NCBI GenBank assembly: GCA_003331105.1
Contig: QEND01000001.1
Coordinates: 558,001-622,000, forward strand
Origin: Candidatus Tokpelaia sp. JSC161
GTDB lineage: Bacteria; Pseudomonadota; Alphaproteobacteria; Rhizobiales; Rhizobiaceae
DNA length: 64,000 nt
Direction of reading: 5' to 3'
Below are positions 1 to 9,332 of this stretch, piece by piece; position 1 is the stretch's first letter, and the number at the start of each line of letters is the position of its first letter. The position numbers and the translations under genes are program-made. Below the pieces are notes generated by a model. The model was given only the letters and a program-made list of their open reading frames with translations, ran no database searches and was not told where the DNA came from.

Positions 1-29
1 GCACTTTTACGCTCAGCTGTAATCGACAT
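1..29 (-). CDS. rpsO: 30S ribosomal protein S15, N-terminal fragment cut by the window edge
   Basis: Only the first nine codons are inside the window; they read MSITAERKS on the minus strand, the typical start of bacterial S15 (family starts are MSITAERK followed by an alpha helix). An AAGGA ribosome binding site (36-40) lies six bases before the ATG. S15 binds the central domain of 16S rRNA in the small subunit. In Rhizobiales rpsO normally follows truB directly; here a glycosyltransferase gene lies between them. The rest of the gene is outside the window, so the call rests on nine residues, the ribosome binding site and synteny. Confidence 0.85.
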
Positions 30-164
30 TGTTTGTCCTTTCAAATAAACAAAAAAATTCCCATTTAGGATTTCGTCCAGCAAGAGCATGCGAAACAACC
101 CGTAGAACACAAATATGCGTACGCATAGATTTATGTAAAATACTATACTGAGATCTTATATCAA
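30..164 (-). promoter_or_regulatory. rpsO promoter and structured 5' leader
   Basis: On the minus strand a TTGATA box (159-164) is followed after 16 bases by TATTTT (137-142), a good sigma-70-like promoter. The predicted leader of about 130 bases holds a perfect 14-bp palindrome TATGCGTACGCATA (114-127), which can fold as a 5-bp stem with a GTAC loop. It also holds a second hairpin at 68-100 (TTTCG pairing with CGAAA, plus an outer GG/CC). S15 is known to repress its own mRNA through 5' leader structures in several phyla, so an autoregulatory leader is a reasonable inference. The exact fold is not proven. The rest of the gap, 165-284, shows nothing recognisable. Confidence 0.5.
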
Positions 165-284
165 CCGCTAAATATAAAATCCTCTACTCATTCATAAAAA
201 TGCACTCACCTTCTCCTTTCATTTCTCCAATCCAGAAAAGGATAGTAAAACAATGAAGAAAAAGCTTTGTGAGAAAAATTCTCT

Positions 285-2381
285 TTAATGATCCCAACTT
301 TTGACAGTAAAAATCCTTAATCCAAAAATATAATATTTCTTTCTATATTGCTCTTGAATAAGCTCTCCACAACGAATTCCCAAAATATAATATTTTTTAT
401 TGTTAGCAGTCGTTTTTATTTTAAGAATATAAAAACCAAGTAACCCATAATATTTTATATTATTCCCTTGTAATACTAAAGGCCTCTCAGGCACCGGCCC
501 ATTTATAAAACATTGAATTTGCTTAAAAAGAATGATTTCATAACATTCTGTTTTCTTACAAAAAGCCCACCACTTGTCAGCATGATTGATATGAGGCATA
601 TTCCAAGGTTTTTTATTCGATGTATAATGAAAAACACTATTCAAACCATGATATGCCACGTTATACTCGGCAATCAGCTTTTCTAAAAAAATTGACGTCT
701 TCACTTTTTTCATAATTAATTCATCATCCAAAACAAGATGTGTTGGACATGTGCAATTCCATGACTGATCAAGATAATAAATCTTATCTTTACAGATGAT
801 ATTAATAACATCCTGATCAGGAAAAATAAATTCTTTCGAAGAACCTAATAAGCTAATACATTTGTCATGAAGAGAATATTCCCTCCACTTTTTTAAATTC
901 AACAAAATCAGGCCAGAATTGATATAATAATTATGAGTATTCAGACATAATCTTTCCTTAAAATAGGTATGCCACCAAGAATTCGTCATCCGATCAATTT
1001 CAATCTTGCTATCTATCACAGCTGCAATATACTGATCTTGAATATCTATCTTCATTAAAGATGCAATATCCCGGCAAAAAATCATATCCGTATCAACATA
1101 AAGCGCTTTATCAAAATGACTACAGATTTCAGGAATAAGGAATCGCCCATAAATAGCATATGTAAAATGATCTTTCTCTTTAAAAGACTTATGATTTTCT
1201 TTTAAAAAAGATATAGCTGATATTATATTCAAAGTGAAGTTATGATATTGCGCTATCTGTTGTTCAATAACTCTCAAAGAATCCTTAGTTATTCCACAAT
1301 CTAAAATCACTATATGATATACATACAAATCTGATGCATGATCAAGAATAGACTGTAATACGACAGACAGATAATTTATATAATTATCATCACAAGAAAA
1401 AAAAATAGGAACATCATTTCCTTTTTTTGGAATCTGCATCAGATCCTTTCTTCTCAAGCCTTTCTGAATCTCAAGAAAACGCATTTTAATATTCTTATCA
1501 GTAATGATTCTAACATCAACTCTTTTTGAGAAGAAGTAAATTTTTTCAAAAAAAATATCTTTTCTTTTCTTATTGAAAATTTTATTCTCTGCAAGGTGAC
1601 AAGCATGGATGACAGATTCTGCAAAATACTGATGATTTCTATCCCACAAAGAATTCCTATCAAGAAATTCTGCAAAATTAGAAACACAATGCAAATATTC
1701 ATTAATATGAAAAGGATTAGCAAAGCTTTTCTCCGAAAGAGAGTCATCTCTATATAAATACGTATACAAGACATTTCTCGTAAAATTTATTTTACTTGAA
1801 AGAGAAAGATACTTGAATACAAAATTTTCATCTTCGTGAAAACTTGTCTCAATAAACCTAAGATCATACCTTCTTAAAAGACTCACTTTATAAATCTTAT
1901 TCCATAAAACTATATTGATCGCTCTCTTCAAAGATTGCGTAAGCTCAAAAATTCCATTTCTTTCATTATATAAATAACATTGATCCTGACGCTTGGTATC
2001 ATTAATCCTTTTCACAGAACAATTACACATAGCGATATCAATCTCTTCATCTTCTCGCATGAGACGAATCATCGCAGAAACCATTCCAGCTTCATAAAAA
2101 TCATCACTATCGCAAAACATTACATATTGACCAGAACACAGATCTAATCCAACATTTCTGGATATCCCCGGTCCTGATCTTTCAAGATTCATTAAATGAA
2201 TACGACTATCTTTAGCTTTAAATTTTTCAACAATCAAACAGCTTGTATCTGTTGATCCATCATTTATACAAAGAATCTCTATATCGGAATGAGTTTGTCT
2301 CATTAATGAATTCAAACAAACGCCTATGTAAGATTCTGTATTATAAAATGGAACAATAATAGATACTTTTGTCTTCATCAT
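285..2381 (-). CDS. Two-domain glycosyltransferase (GT2 fused to GT8)
   Basis: A 698-residue protein with two transferase domains. Residues about 5-230 are a GT2 (GT-A) domain: start VSIIVPFYN, an NDGSTD loop and a DSDD metal motif at 91-94. Residues about 324-600 are a GT8 domain of the LgtC/galactosyltransferase type: FFSCDDNY, the DTD motif at 430-432, NSGLILLNL, and KPW near 590. The last 55 residues hold three short aromatic repeats (KYYGLLGFYI, KKYYILGIR, KKYYIFGLRIF). No signal peptide or membrane span is seen, so it should act in the cytoplasm, most likely on lipopolysaccharide or another surface glycan; donor and acceptor are unknown. It starts 14 bp after truB and is probably cotranscribed. 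Its location inside the conserved truB-rpsO pair and its higher AT content (by eye) suggest acquisition. Start could be either of two adjacent ATGs. Confidence 0.85.
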   Translation of the reverse strand: MMKTKVSIIVPFYNTESYIGVCLNSLMRQTHSDIEILCINDGSTDTSCLIVEKFKAKDSRIHLMNLERSGPGISRNVGLDLCSGQYVMFCDSDDFYEAGMVSAMIRLMREDEEIDIAMCNCSVKRINDTKRQDQCYLYNERNGIFELTQSLKRAINIVLWNKIYKVSLLRRYDLRFIETSFHEDENFVFKYLSLSSKINFTRNVLYTYLYRDDSLSEKSFANPFHINEYLHCVSNFAEFLDRNSLWDRNHQYFAESVIHACHLAENKIFNKKRKDIFFEKIYFFSKRVDVRIITDKNIKMRFLEIQKGLRRKDLMQIPKKGNDVPIFFSCDDNYINYLSVVLQSILDHASDLYVYHIVILDCGITKDSLRVIEQQIAQYHNFTLNIISAISFLKENHKSFKEKDHFTYAIYGRFLIPEICSHFDKALYVDTDMIFCRDIASLMKIDIQDQYIAAVIDSKIEIDRMTNSWWHTYFKERLCLNTHNYYINSGLILLNLKKWREYSLHDKCISLLGSSKEFIFPDQDVINIICKDKIYYLDQSWNCTCPTHLVLDDELIMKKVKTSIFLEKLIAEYNVAYHGLNSVFHYTSNKKPWNMPHINHADKWWAFCKKTECYEIILFKQIQCFINGPVPERPLVLQGNNIKYYGLLGFYILKIKTTANNKKYYILGIRCGELIQEQYRKKYYIFGLRIFTVKSWDH

Positions 2382-2395
2382 CTGTCCGGAATATA

Positions 2396-3334
2396 TTAAA
2401 ACTTAAAAAGTCTTTTTGGCTGAAATAACCCGTGTTTTAAAGAGCCAATTGCTAATATCTTTTCTTGATATTTCACACAAACTTCATCAAAGACTGTATC
2501 CTCTTTTTCCTTTAGAAGAACAGAACAACCCTCACGAATAGAAATAGCTTGCTCATCAGATAGTAAATATTTTTTTATATTCATAAAAGCAAGACTAGTT
2601 TGCAATAAGAAAGAATCTAAAGCAGCAAAATTCTTTTTTAGAAAAGGAAGCTTTTCTCTCTCTAAACTAGAAAGTGAATCAGCTTTTTCTAACATAGTAA
2701 AAGTTACTAAATTATCCTCTTTAAAAGGGCAAACTTCTATACGACGCAAATCCACAATATATCCATAACAACCTAAATCACGTCCTAAATCACGCGCAAG
2801 TGCACGAACATAAGTACCCTTTCCACATTCAATTTCAAAAGAAAAATGACCTTCTAAGTTCATTCCAATCAAGTCTAATCTCTTAACAAAGACATTCCTT
2901 GCTATAAGATCAATCTTTTTTCCCTCCCTGGCTAATGTATACGCACGGATTCCTCCTATCCTCACAGCAGAAAACTGAGGGGGAACTTGAAAAATAAAGC
3001 CAATATATTTTTTTAATAGCCTCTTGACTTCCATTGCAGTAGGTCTTTTTAATGATCGTTTTATAACATGACCTTCTAAATCATCTGTAGAACGTTCTTC
3101 ACCCCAAGCAATTGAAAAGCGATAAATCTTAAGTCCTTTCATAATCAAATATACAGTTTTCGTCGCTTCACCAATCGCAATCGGCAACAAACCAGAGGCA
3201 AGTGGATCAAGAGTCCCTGCGTGCCCTACTTTTTTGACAGAATAGATAGCTTTGACTCTAGAAACAGCTTCTGCGGAAGTATATCCTTTCGGTTTATCAA
3301 GAATCAACCAACCTGAAACAGACTGTCTCGGCAC
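2396..3334 (-). CDS. truB: tRNA pseudouridine(55) synthase TruB
   Basis: Makes pseudouridine 55 in the T-loop of tRNAs. The 312-residue protein has the usual length and begins with the family pattern GWLILDKPKGYTS. The motif HAGTLDPLASG carries the catalytic aspartate (residue 43), and KGTYVRALARDLG is the second conserved block. A PUA-like C-terminal part follows. It lies 12 bp downstream of rbfA, in the infB-rbfA-truB order common to bacteria, and 14 bp before the glycosyltransferase gene. All expected residues are present. Confidence 0.97.
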   Translation of the reverse strand: MPRQSVSGWLILDKPKGYTSAEAVSRVKAIYSVKKVGHAGTLDPLASGLLPIAIGEATKTVYLIMKGLKIYRFSIAWGEERSTDDLEGHVIKRSLKRPTAMEVKRLLKKYIGFIFQVPPQFSAVRIGGIRAYTLAREGKKIDLIARNVFVKRLDLIGMNLEGHFSFEIECGKGTYVRALARDLGRDLGCYGYIVDLRRIEVCPFKEDNLVTFTMLEKADSLSSLEREKLPFLKKNFAALDSFLLQTSLAFMNIKKYLLSDEQAISIREGCSVLLKEKEDTVFDEVCVKYQEKILAIGSLKHGLFQPKRLFKF

Positions 3335-3346
3335 TGCGTCTCCCTT

Positions 3347-3727
3347 TCAAACTTCAAGATCACTCATCACACTCGGCAAACGAAATAAACGATCAATTTT
3401 AGCAAAATTATCAAAAGAAGAATCAACAAAAAATTGCAATTTTGGTATATATTTCATTCGACGTAGAGTGTGTGTTATCTGCCATCGAATATAACGCGCA
3501 TGAGTATTAAGTCCTTTAACAAGTGCATCAGTATCTGTTTCAAGCGATGAAACGACGAAACAGCTTGCAAGCTTCAGATCAGATGACATTCGCACCTCTG
3601 ATACAGAAAAAAACACTCGAACGAATAAGGGATCATCTATACGCTCAAGCTGCAACACACACGCAATAGCATGGCGTATCTGCTCTCCAACTCTTAACTG
3701 TCTACGCGAAAAATCAAAAGAGTTCAT
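3347..3727 (-). CDS. rbfA: 30S ribosome-binding factor RbfA
   Basis: A 126-residue KH-fold protein that helps late maturation of the 30S subunit and is linked to cold adaptation in other bacteria. The start (FSRRQLRVGEQIRHAIA) and the block VRMSSDLKLASCFV match the RbfA family. The end, including MKYIPKLQFFVDSSFDNFAKIDRL, matches the usual 'R.P.L.F..D.S...G..I..L' pattern, although the glycine is an asparagine here. It lies 48 bp after infB and 12 bp before truB, as in most alphaproteobacteria. Confidence 0.95.
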   Translation of the reverse strand: MNSFDFSRRQLRVGEQIRHAIACVLQLERIDDPLFVRVFFSVSEVRMSSDLKLASCFVVSSLETDTDALVKGLNTHARYIRWQITHTLRRMKYIPKLQFFVDSSFDNFAKIDRLFRLPSVMSDLEV

Positions 3728-3775
3728 TAGTTCAGATTACCTTGTATCAGAGTCCCCGGAAAAAAGATAAAAATC

Positions 3776-6343
3776 TCAAAGCGAACGGCTCACATGTTCA
3801 ATACGAAAAACTTCAATAATATCATGCGCTTGAATATCATCATAATTCTCAAAAGCCATACCACATTCTTGTCCAACGAATACTTCTTCAACCTCTTCCT
3901 TAAAACGCTTAAGAGTTTTAAGTCTCCCTTGATGAATAACAACATTATCACGAATAATACGAATACTCATCCCACGTTCAACCTTGCCTTCAATCACACG
4001 ACACCCAGAAACCCGCCCAATCTTCGAAATATGAAATACCTCACGAATCTCAGCATTTCCAATAAAAGTTTCACGCAGTTCAGGCGAGAGCATCCCAGAC
4101 AGAGCTAACCTAATATCATCAACAAGATTATAAATGACATTATAATAGCGAATATCTATAGATTGATGAATTGCTGCATCCCTAGCAAGATTATTGGCTC
4201 TCACATTAAAACCAAGAATCATAGCTTTCGCTGCTATAGCAAGAGAAACATCAGTTTCAGTAATTCCACCAACACCTGCATGCACAATAGAAACCTGCAC
4301 TTCATCATTCCCTAGGTTTTTAAGAGCTAACTTAATCGCTTCAATAGATCCTTGAACATCACCTTTAACAACTAAAAAAAACTCTTTCATCTGATAAGAT
4401 TGCAATTGATTCATCATTTGTTCCAGAGATCCACGTGAACCTGCCTGTCTAGCAACACTTTTTTCATGTGCACGCCATTTGCGATATTCCGAAATACCAC
4501 GCGCTTGTGCTTCATTCAGAACTGCAGCAAAACGATCACCCGCCTGAGGAGGACCTTGTAATCCAAGAATCTCAACAGGTGTAGAAGGAGTTGCTTCTTT
4601 CACATAAGCACCTCTTTCATTGATTAATGCACGCACACGACCCCACTCATCCCCTGCTACAATAATATCTCCAGGACGTAGAGTACCCTTCTGTACTAAT
4701 ACAGTTGCCACAGAACCTCTACCACGATCAAGTTTAGCTTCAATAACAACACCTTCAACTGTACGATCCGGATCAGCTTTCAGCTCAAGAATTTCTGCCT
4801 GTAATAAAATAGCTTCAAGTAATTTATCTAAATTCTTCCCAGTTTTAGCTGAAACCTCTACCTCCAAAACACTTCCTCCCATTTTCTCAACAAAAACAGA
4901 ATGATGCGATAACTCATTACGAACTCTTTGAGAATCAGAATCTACCCTATCTATCTTATTAATAGCGACAATAATCGGGACATTGGCTGCCTTGGCATGA
5001 TTGATCGACTCAATGGTCTGAGGCATGACACTATCATCTGCTGCAACAACTAAAACTGCAATATCCGTTGCCTGAGCACCACGAGCACGCATAGCCGTAA
5101 AAGCCGCATGACCCGGGGTATCAATAAAAGTAAGCTTTTGTCCGTTATGCACAACCTGATAAGCACCAATATGCTGAGTAATTCCTCCAGCCTCCGCAGA
5201 AACGACATTAGCTTTACGAATCGCATCAAGTAATGATGTTTTCCCATGATCTACATGTCCCATAATTGTAATTACTGGTGGACGATGACGCATTTTATTC
5301 TTGTCATCGGCTATATTAAAAATACCTACTTCAACATCAGATTCCGAAACTCTTTTTACAGTATGAGAAAAATCCTCAGCAATAAGCTGAGCCATATCAC
5401 CATCAATAACATCCCCTGGCTTTAGCATTTGCCCCTGATTCATCAAAAAACGAATCACATCAACAGAGCGCTCAGCCATACGTTGAGCCAACTCCTGAAT
5501 AGTCATTGTTTCAGGAATAATCACTTCGCGTGAAATCTTCTCACGTGGTTCTTGCGGTTGTAAACGCTTAAATTTTTCCTGACGGCGGCGCGTTGCAGCC
5601 ATCGAATGTTCACGAACATCAATATTCTCATCTAAGGCCGAAGACACTCTTAATTTATTAACACGGCGACGCTCTTCTCCACCTCGAATACTTTTCTGAC
5701 GTACAAGCGCCCTAGCAGCACGGCGAGCCCCAACAACTCTATCCTCTTCATCCTCATCTCTTGTTCTTCTTTTGCCATTGTGAACAGAAAATCTCACTTT
5801 CTCTGAAGGCACATCAGAGCTTTGCTTTTCAGCATCTATAGATTGTTTTATATTTTTTAATTCCGATTCACTCTTATCTTCATTCTTTTTTTTCAGACGT
5901 GAATTCTCCTCTTTCTCTTGCAGTATCCTTTCCCGTTCTTTCTTAAGGGCTTCCTCCTCCTCCAATCGACGCCTGGCATCTTCCATCTGCAAGCGTTCTT
6001 CTTCTGCACGAATTCTTGCCTCCTTCAGAGCACGCAAACGCGCTTCCATTTCAGTTGAGGAAAGATTACTGACTCTAGGAGCAGCCTTTGGCGGTGGACT
6101 TTCTCTATTTTGCTTTGGACGAGGGGCTATATGGGGTCTTGCTATAGGTCTTACAACATGCTGCTCTTTTTTTTCATCAAGACGAGAAATCTTGCGACGC
6201 CTCGTTTCAACAACAACTGCCTTTGTCCTGCCATGACTAAAATTTTGCTTGACTGTAGTATGTTCAACACCAGAACGTTTCAGTGTCAACGTCTTTTTAT
6301 AGGAAACACCCGGCGTTTTTTCTTCATTATTTTTATCGGTCAT
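3776..6343 (-). CDS. infB: Translation initiation factor IF-2
   Basis: GTPase that places initiator fMet-tRNA on the 30S subunit and promotes subunit joining. Of 855 residues, about 1-270 form a charged, Glu/Arg/Lys-rich and coiled-coil N-terminal region. An IF2-N domain follows ([14 protein letters not shown]), then the G domain with GHVDHGKTS near residue 362, DTPGHAAF and NKID. The C-terminal domains bind fMet-tRNA. Length is typical for the alphaproteobacterial long form. Its ATG overlaps the stop of ylxR by 4 bp, so translation of the nusA-ylxR-infB set is likely coupled. Confidence 0.98.
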   Translation of the reverse strand: MTDKNNEEKTPGVSYKKTLTLKRSGVEHTTVKQNFSHGRTKAVVVETRRRKISRLDEKKEQHVVRPIARPHIAPRPKQNRESPPPKAAPRVSNLSSTEMEARLRALKEARIRAEEERLQMEDARRRLEEEEALKKERERILQEKEENSRLKKKNEDKSESELKNIKQSIDAEKQSSDVPSEKVRFSVHNGKRRTRDEDEEDRVVGARRAARALVRQKSIRGGEERRRVNKLRVSSALDENIDVREHSMAATRRRQEKFKRLQPQEPREKISREVIIPETMTIQELAQRMAERSVDVIRFLMNQGQMLKPGDVIDGDMAQLIAEDFSHTVKRVSESDVEVGIFNIADDKNKMRHRPPVITIMGHVDHGKTSLLDAIRKANVVSAEAGGITQHIGAYQVVHNGQKLTFIDTPGHAAFTAMRARGAQATDIAVLVVAADDSVMPQTIESINHAKAANVPIIVAINKIDRVDSDSQRVRNELSHHSVFVEKMGGSVLEVEVSAKTGKNLDKLLEAILLQAEILELKADPDRTVEGVVIEAKLDRGRGSVATVLVQKGTLRPGDIIVAGDEWGRVRALINERGAYVKEATPSTPVEILGLQGPPQAGDRFAAVLNEAQARGISEYRKWRAHEKSVARQAGSRGSLEQMMNQLQSYQMKEFFLVVKGDVQGSIEAIKLALKNLGNDEVQVSIVHAGVGGITETDVSLAIAAKAMILGFNVRANNLARDAAIHQSIDIRYYNVIYNLVDDIRLALSGMLSPELRETFIGNAEIREVFHISKIGRVSGCRVIEGKVERGMSIRIIRDNVVIHQGRLKTLKRFKEEVEEVFVGQECGMAFENYDDIQAHDIIEVFRIEHVSRSL

Positions 6344-6978
6344 TCCGTATCCGCTTCCTGTACAACTGTACTTTCATACCTGTTCATCACATCATCACGG
6401 TAAGCTATAAGTTTCCGTGTTCTTTTAAAAAAACCGCTTGCAGCCAAACCACGGCATACTGCAGCATGTATCACATTATTTCGACCAAAGGCCAAACCCA
6501 TCTCCTCTGCTGTAAAAAGGGTCAGCGCATCTATTATCTCATCTTGCTTTTTCTGCTGTACAGCAGCATAAATAGCCTGAGCAATCTTTCGCTTTCCATC
6601 CGCTGCAGCCTCTTTAGCATGCAGGACCATACATACTTTACCAGAATAAATGGCTTTCTTAACCTTGCTCAACCCACTCACGACACCACCACCACGACGA
6701 GCTAACGATAAACTTCGAAGAGATGCCAGGACTAACAAACGATCAAGCGTATCAGGCATATCATAAGTTATGCACACATCCTGCTTAAAACTACGCATAA
6801 AAGCCTTAGAAATTATCGCTTTCCTCAAGAGCCTCCGCGAGTTTATGAGCCATGCACCTCTCCCTGGCAAATTCCCCTTCAAATCAGGGACCACTCTATT
6901 ATAAGGTCCAAGAACAAAGCGAAGCATCTGATCTGCTTCTCCTTTTCTCCGCGTAATGATACAAGTTCTTTCATTCAT
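6340..6978 (-). CDS. YlxR/DUF448 RNA-binding protein with L7Ae-like half
   Basis: A 212-residue protein in the canonical position between nusA and infB, overlapping both neighbours by 4 bp. The N-terminal YlxR domain shows the family pattern [19 protein letters not shown] and GRGAWL. The second half ([23 protein letters not shown]) looks like the L7Ae/L30e-like domain fused to YlxR in alphaproteobacteria. YlxR proteins bind RNA and have been tied to nucleoid or transcription control in some bacteria. The precise role here is unknown; transcription/ribosome assembly is inferred from context. Confidence 0.9.
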   Translation of the reverse strand: MNERTCIITRRKGEADQMLRFVLGPYNRVVPDLKGNLPGRGAWLINSRRLLRKAIISKAFMRSFKQDVCITYDMPDTLDRLLVLASLRSLSLARRGGGVVSGLSKVKKAIYSGKVCMVLHAKEAAADGKRKIAQAIYAAVQQKKQDEIIDALTLFTAEEMGLAFGRNNVIHAAVCRGLAASGFFKRTRKLIAYRDDVMNRYESTVVQEADTE

Positions 6979-8570
6979 AAGTCGATCTTTTTTAATGGTT
7001 CTATCCCATCACTCATTTCTTTCTCTTCTCCTAACCAGCCTGTTCTGATCCGAGCAGCAACAATCATATTTTCTGCATCTTCTCTATTCAGATCAAACGA
7101 AGCTAAGATACCTGGATAAGTAATAATTCTATTCCCTTGACGCTCAGACCAACCAATCAAGTCATCTACCGCATAGCCAGCGAAATCCTCAAGTGTTTTT
7201 ACACCATCATCCCCAACAACAGCCATCATAGCCGTTGTCATCCCAGGAATACTACGTAATTCATCAGAAACACCGCATTTTTTCCGTTTTTCATCCAAAT
7301 CCCTTTCAATCCGCTCAAGATATTCTCCTGCACGATTCTGTATTTCCAGAACTGTCTCTTCATCAAATCCTTCTATAGCAGAAATCTCACTTTTATCCAC
7401 ATATGCTATCTCTTCTACCGAGACAAACCCTTCAGAAGCTAAAAGCTGCCCAACCATTTCATCCACATCCAGCGCTTTCATAAATAAAGAAGAACGATCC
7501 TTAAATTCTTTCTGACGACGTTCAGATTCTTCCTGTTCTGTCATAATATCAATATCCCAGCCTGTAAGCTGCGAAGCAAGACGGACATTTTGACCTCTCC
7601 GCCCAATTGCTAAACTCAACTGGTCATTTGGAACAACAACATCAATACGTTCAGCTTCCTCATCCAATACAACCTTAGACACCTCAGCTGGCTGCAAAGC
7701 ATTCACAATAAATGTAGCAGCATCTGGAGACCAGGGAATAATATCAATCTTTTCTCCTTGGAGCTCCGCAACGACAGCTTGGACACGACTACCACGCATC
7801 CCAACACAAGCACCCACAGGGTCAATTGAAGCATCTCGGGAAATAACAGCAATCTTAGCGCGTGAGCCTGGATCACGCGCTACCGCTTTTATTTCAACAA
7901 TACCATCATAAATTTCTGGGACTTCCATAGTAAAAAGCTTCGCCATAAATTGCGGATGTGTACGAGATAAAAAAATCTGAGGGCCACGCTGCTCACGACG
8001 CACATCATAAACATAAGCACGAATACGATCACCATAACGAAAAGACTCACGTTGAATAAGCTCATCACGACGGATGACCGCCTCACCCCAACCTAAATCA
8101 ACAACAACATTTCCATATTCAACACGCTTGACTATCCCTGAAATAATTTCATCAACACGGTCCTTATATTCTTCATACTGATGATCACGCTCTGCTTCAC
8201 GCACTTTCTGAAAAATCACCTGCTTTGCAGACTGTGCAGCAATACGCCCAAAATCTATAGGCGGCAAAAGCTCAGAAAGAAAATCTCCAAGTTTAATATC
8301 AGATTTTTGATTAAGAGCCTCAGTTAATGAAACTTGAGTAGTAGAATCCTCGACTTGTTCAACTACCTCTCTTAATCTCTGCAGTGTAATATCACCATAT
8401 TTAGAATCAATATCAGCACGGATATTAATTTCCTGTCCATAACGCAAGCGCGCAGCTTTTTGAATAGCATCTTCCATTGCCTGAATAACAATCTCTCTAT
8501 CAATTGACTTTTCCCGTGCGACAGCATCTGCAATCTGCAAAAGTTCTACCCTATTTGCACTCACAGCCAT
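6975..8570 (-). CDS. nusA: Transcription termination/antitermination protein NusA
   Basis: A 531-residue elongation factor that binds RNA polymerase and nascent RNA, affecting pausing, termination and rRNA antitermination. In order: the N-terminal polymerase-binding domain (1 to about 130), an S1 domain, and two KH domains (DPVGACVGMRGSRV and LAIGRRGQNVRLASQLTGW). C-terminal helix-hairpin-helix repeats follow (VDEMVGQLLASEGF and IPGMTTAMMAVVG). It follows rimP by 63 bp and overlaps the ylxR start by 4 bp, the standard rimP-nusA-ylxR-infB operon. Confidence 0.98.
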   Translation of the reverse strand: MAVSANRVELLQIADAVAREKSIDREIVIQAMEDAIQKAARLRYGQEINIRADIDSKYGDITLQRLREVVEQVEDSTTQVSLTEALNQKSDIKLGDFLSELLPPIDFGRIAAQSAKQVIFQKVREAERDHQYEEYKDRVDEIISGIVKRVEYGNVVVDLGWGEAVIRRDELIQRESFRYGDRIRAYVYDVRREQRGPQIFLSRTHPQFMAKLFTMEVPEIYDGIVEIKAVARDPGSRAKIAVISRDASIDPVGACVGMRGSRVQAVVAELQGEKIDIIPWSPDAATFIVNALQPAEVSKVVLDEEAERIDVVVPNDQLSLAIGRRGQNVRLASQLTGWDIDIMTEQEESERRQKEFKDRSSLFMKALDVDEMVGQLLASEGFVSVEEIAYVDKSEISAIEGFDEETVLEIQNRAGEYLERIERDLDEKRKKCGVSDELRSIPGMTTAMMAVVGDDGVKTLEDFAGYAVDDLIGWSERQGNRIITYPGILASFDLNREDAENMIVAARIRTGWLGEEKEMSDGIEPLKKIDL

Positions 8571-8633
8571 TGGACTTTCTCCCTCATCACGTACCTACCT
8601 ATAAAATGTCAAATTTCATTTCTAAAAGATCTA

Positions 8634-9197
8634 TCACCCAGGGGCAGAACGCATTCTTTTCTCTTTACAGAAAACATCACGAATCAGTGAATCCGTTAAA
8701 ATAAGATGAGCTCCACAAAGATCAGAATAAGAAATACGCACTTCCTGATTTAAACCATCATCAAGTAAAAAACTTTCATCATTTGAATCAGCGATCTTAC
8801 CGCAAAACTTCCTCCTGCCATGGAGCATAACAGATGTATGAATCTTAGCAAGATGACCAGACCCATTCAGAAAATCTGATTTCCGCACCAATGGACGATC
8901 AATCCCTGGCGAAGAGACTTCTAAACAATAATGAGCTTTAATTAAATTTGCGACATCCAGCACAGGTGAAATCGCCCGGCTAATACGCTCACAATCTCTA
9001 ATTGTCAGAATCCCAAACAAACTTTCAGCCATAATTTGCAAGGTTACACGATTTAAAAAAATAATACGAATCAGACGAAACCCTAATTGCTTAATCAGCG
9101 GTTCAATAATCGCAGCAACTTTGCCCTCAACACCCGTTTCCTTAATTAAACGTGGCTCATCAAAGAAATCCATAACTATTTTTTCCATATTATTCAT
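8634..9197 (-). CDS. rimP: Ribosome maturation factor RimP
   Basis: A 187-residue 30S assembly factor. The start (DEPRLIKETGVEGKVAAIIEP) and the block LEVSSPGIDRPLVRKSDF are strongly conserved in alphaproteobacterial RimP. The C-terminal SH3-like domain follows. It begins the nusA-infB operon as usual. No clear ribosome binding site precedes the chosen ATG; a second ATG three codons in is possible. In related genomes trmB sits just upstream; here that place is a 135-bp gap with a terminator. Confidence 0.95.
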   Translation of the reverse strand: MNNMEKIVMDFFDEPRLIKETGVEGKVAAIIEPLIKQLGFRLIRIIFLNRVTLQIMAESLFGILTIRDCERISRAISPVLDVANLIKAHYCLEVSSPGIDRPLVRKSDFLNGSGHLAKIHTSVMLHGRRKFCGKIADSNDESFLLDDGLNQEVRISYSDLCGAHLILTDSLIRDVFCKEKRMRSAPG

Positions 9198-9235
9198 GCT
9201 TATTCATGAAAAAAAATTCTGTAGAATCATCTAAT

Positions 9236-9266
9236 AAAAAAGAGCGGACCTAGTTGACCCACTCTT
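9236..9266 (-). terminator. Rho-independent terminator after metK
   Basis: On the minus strand an 8-bp stem (AAGAGTGG pairing with CCGCTCTT, one G-U pair; arms 9259-9266 and 9240-9247) with an 11-base loop is followed directly by a U-run (9236-9240 and beyond). It lies 67 bp past the metK stop and 39 bp before the rimP start, so it should separate metK from the rimP-nusA-infB operon. Confidence 0.65.
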
Positions 9267-9332
9267 AACAAAAAGATAAGATTTTTCAATTAAATATAAT
9301 AACTCTTGCTTCTTTAAAATGCAAGATTTTAC

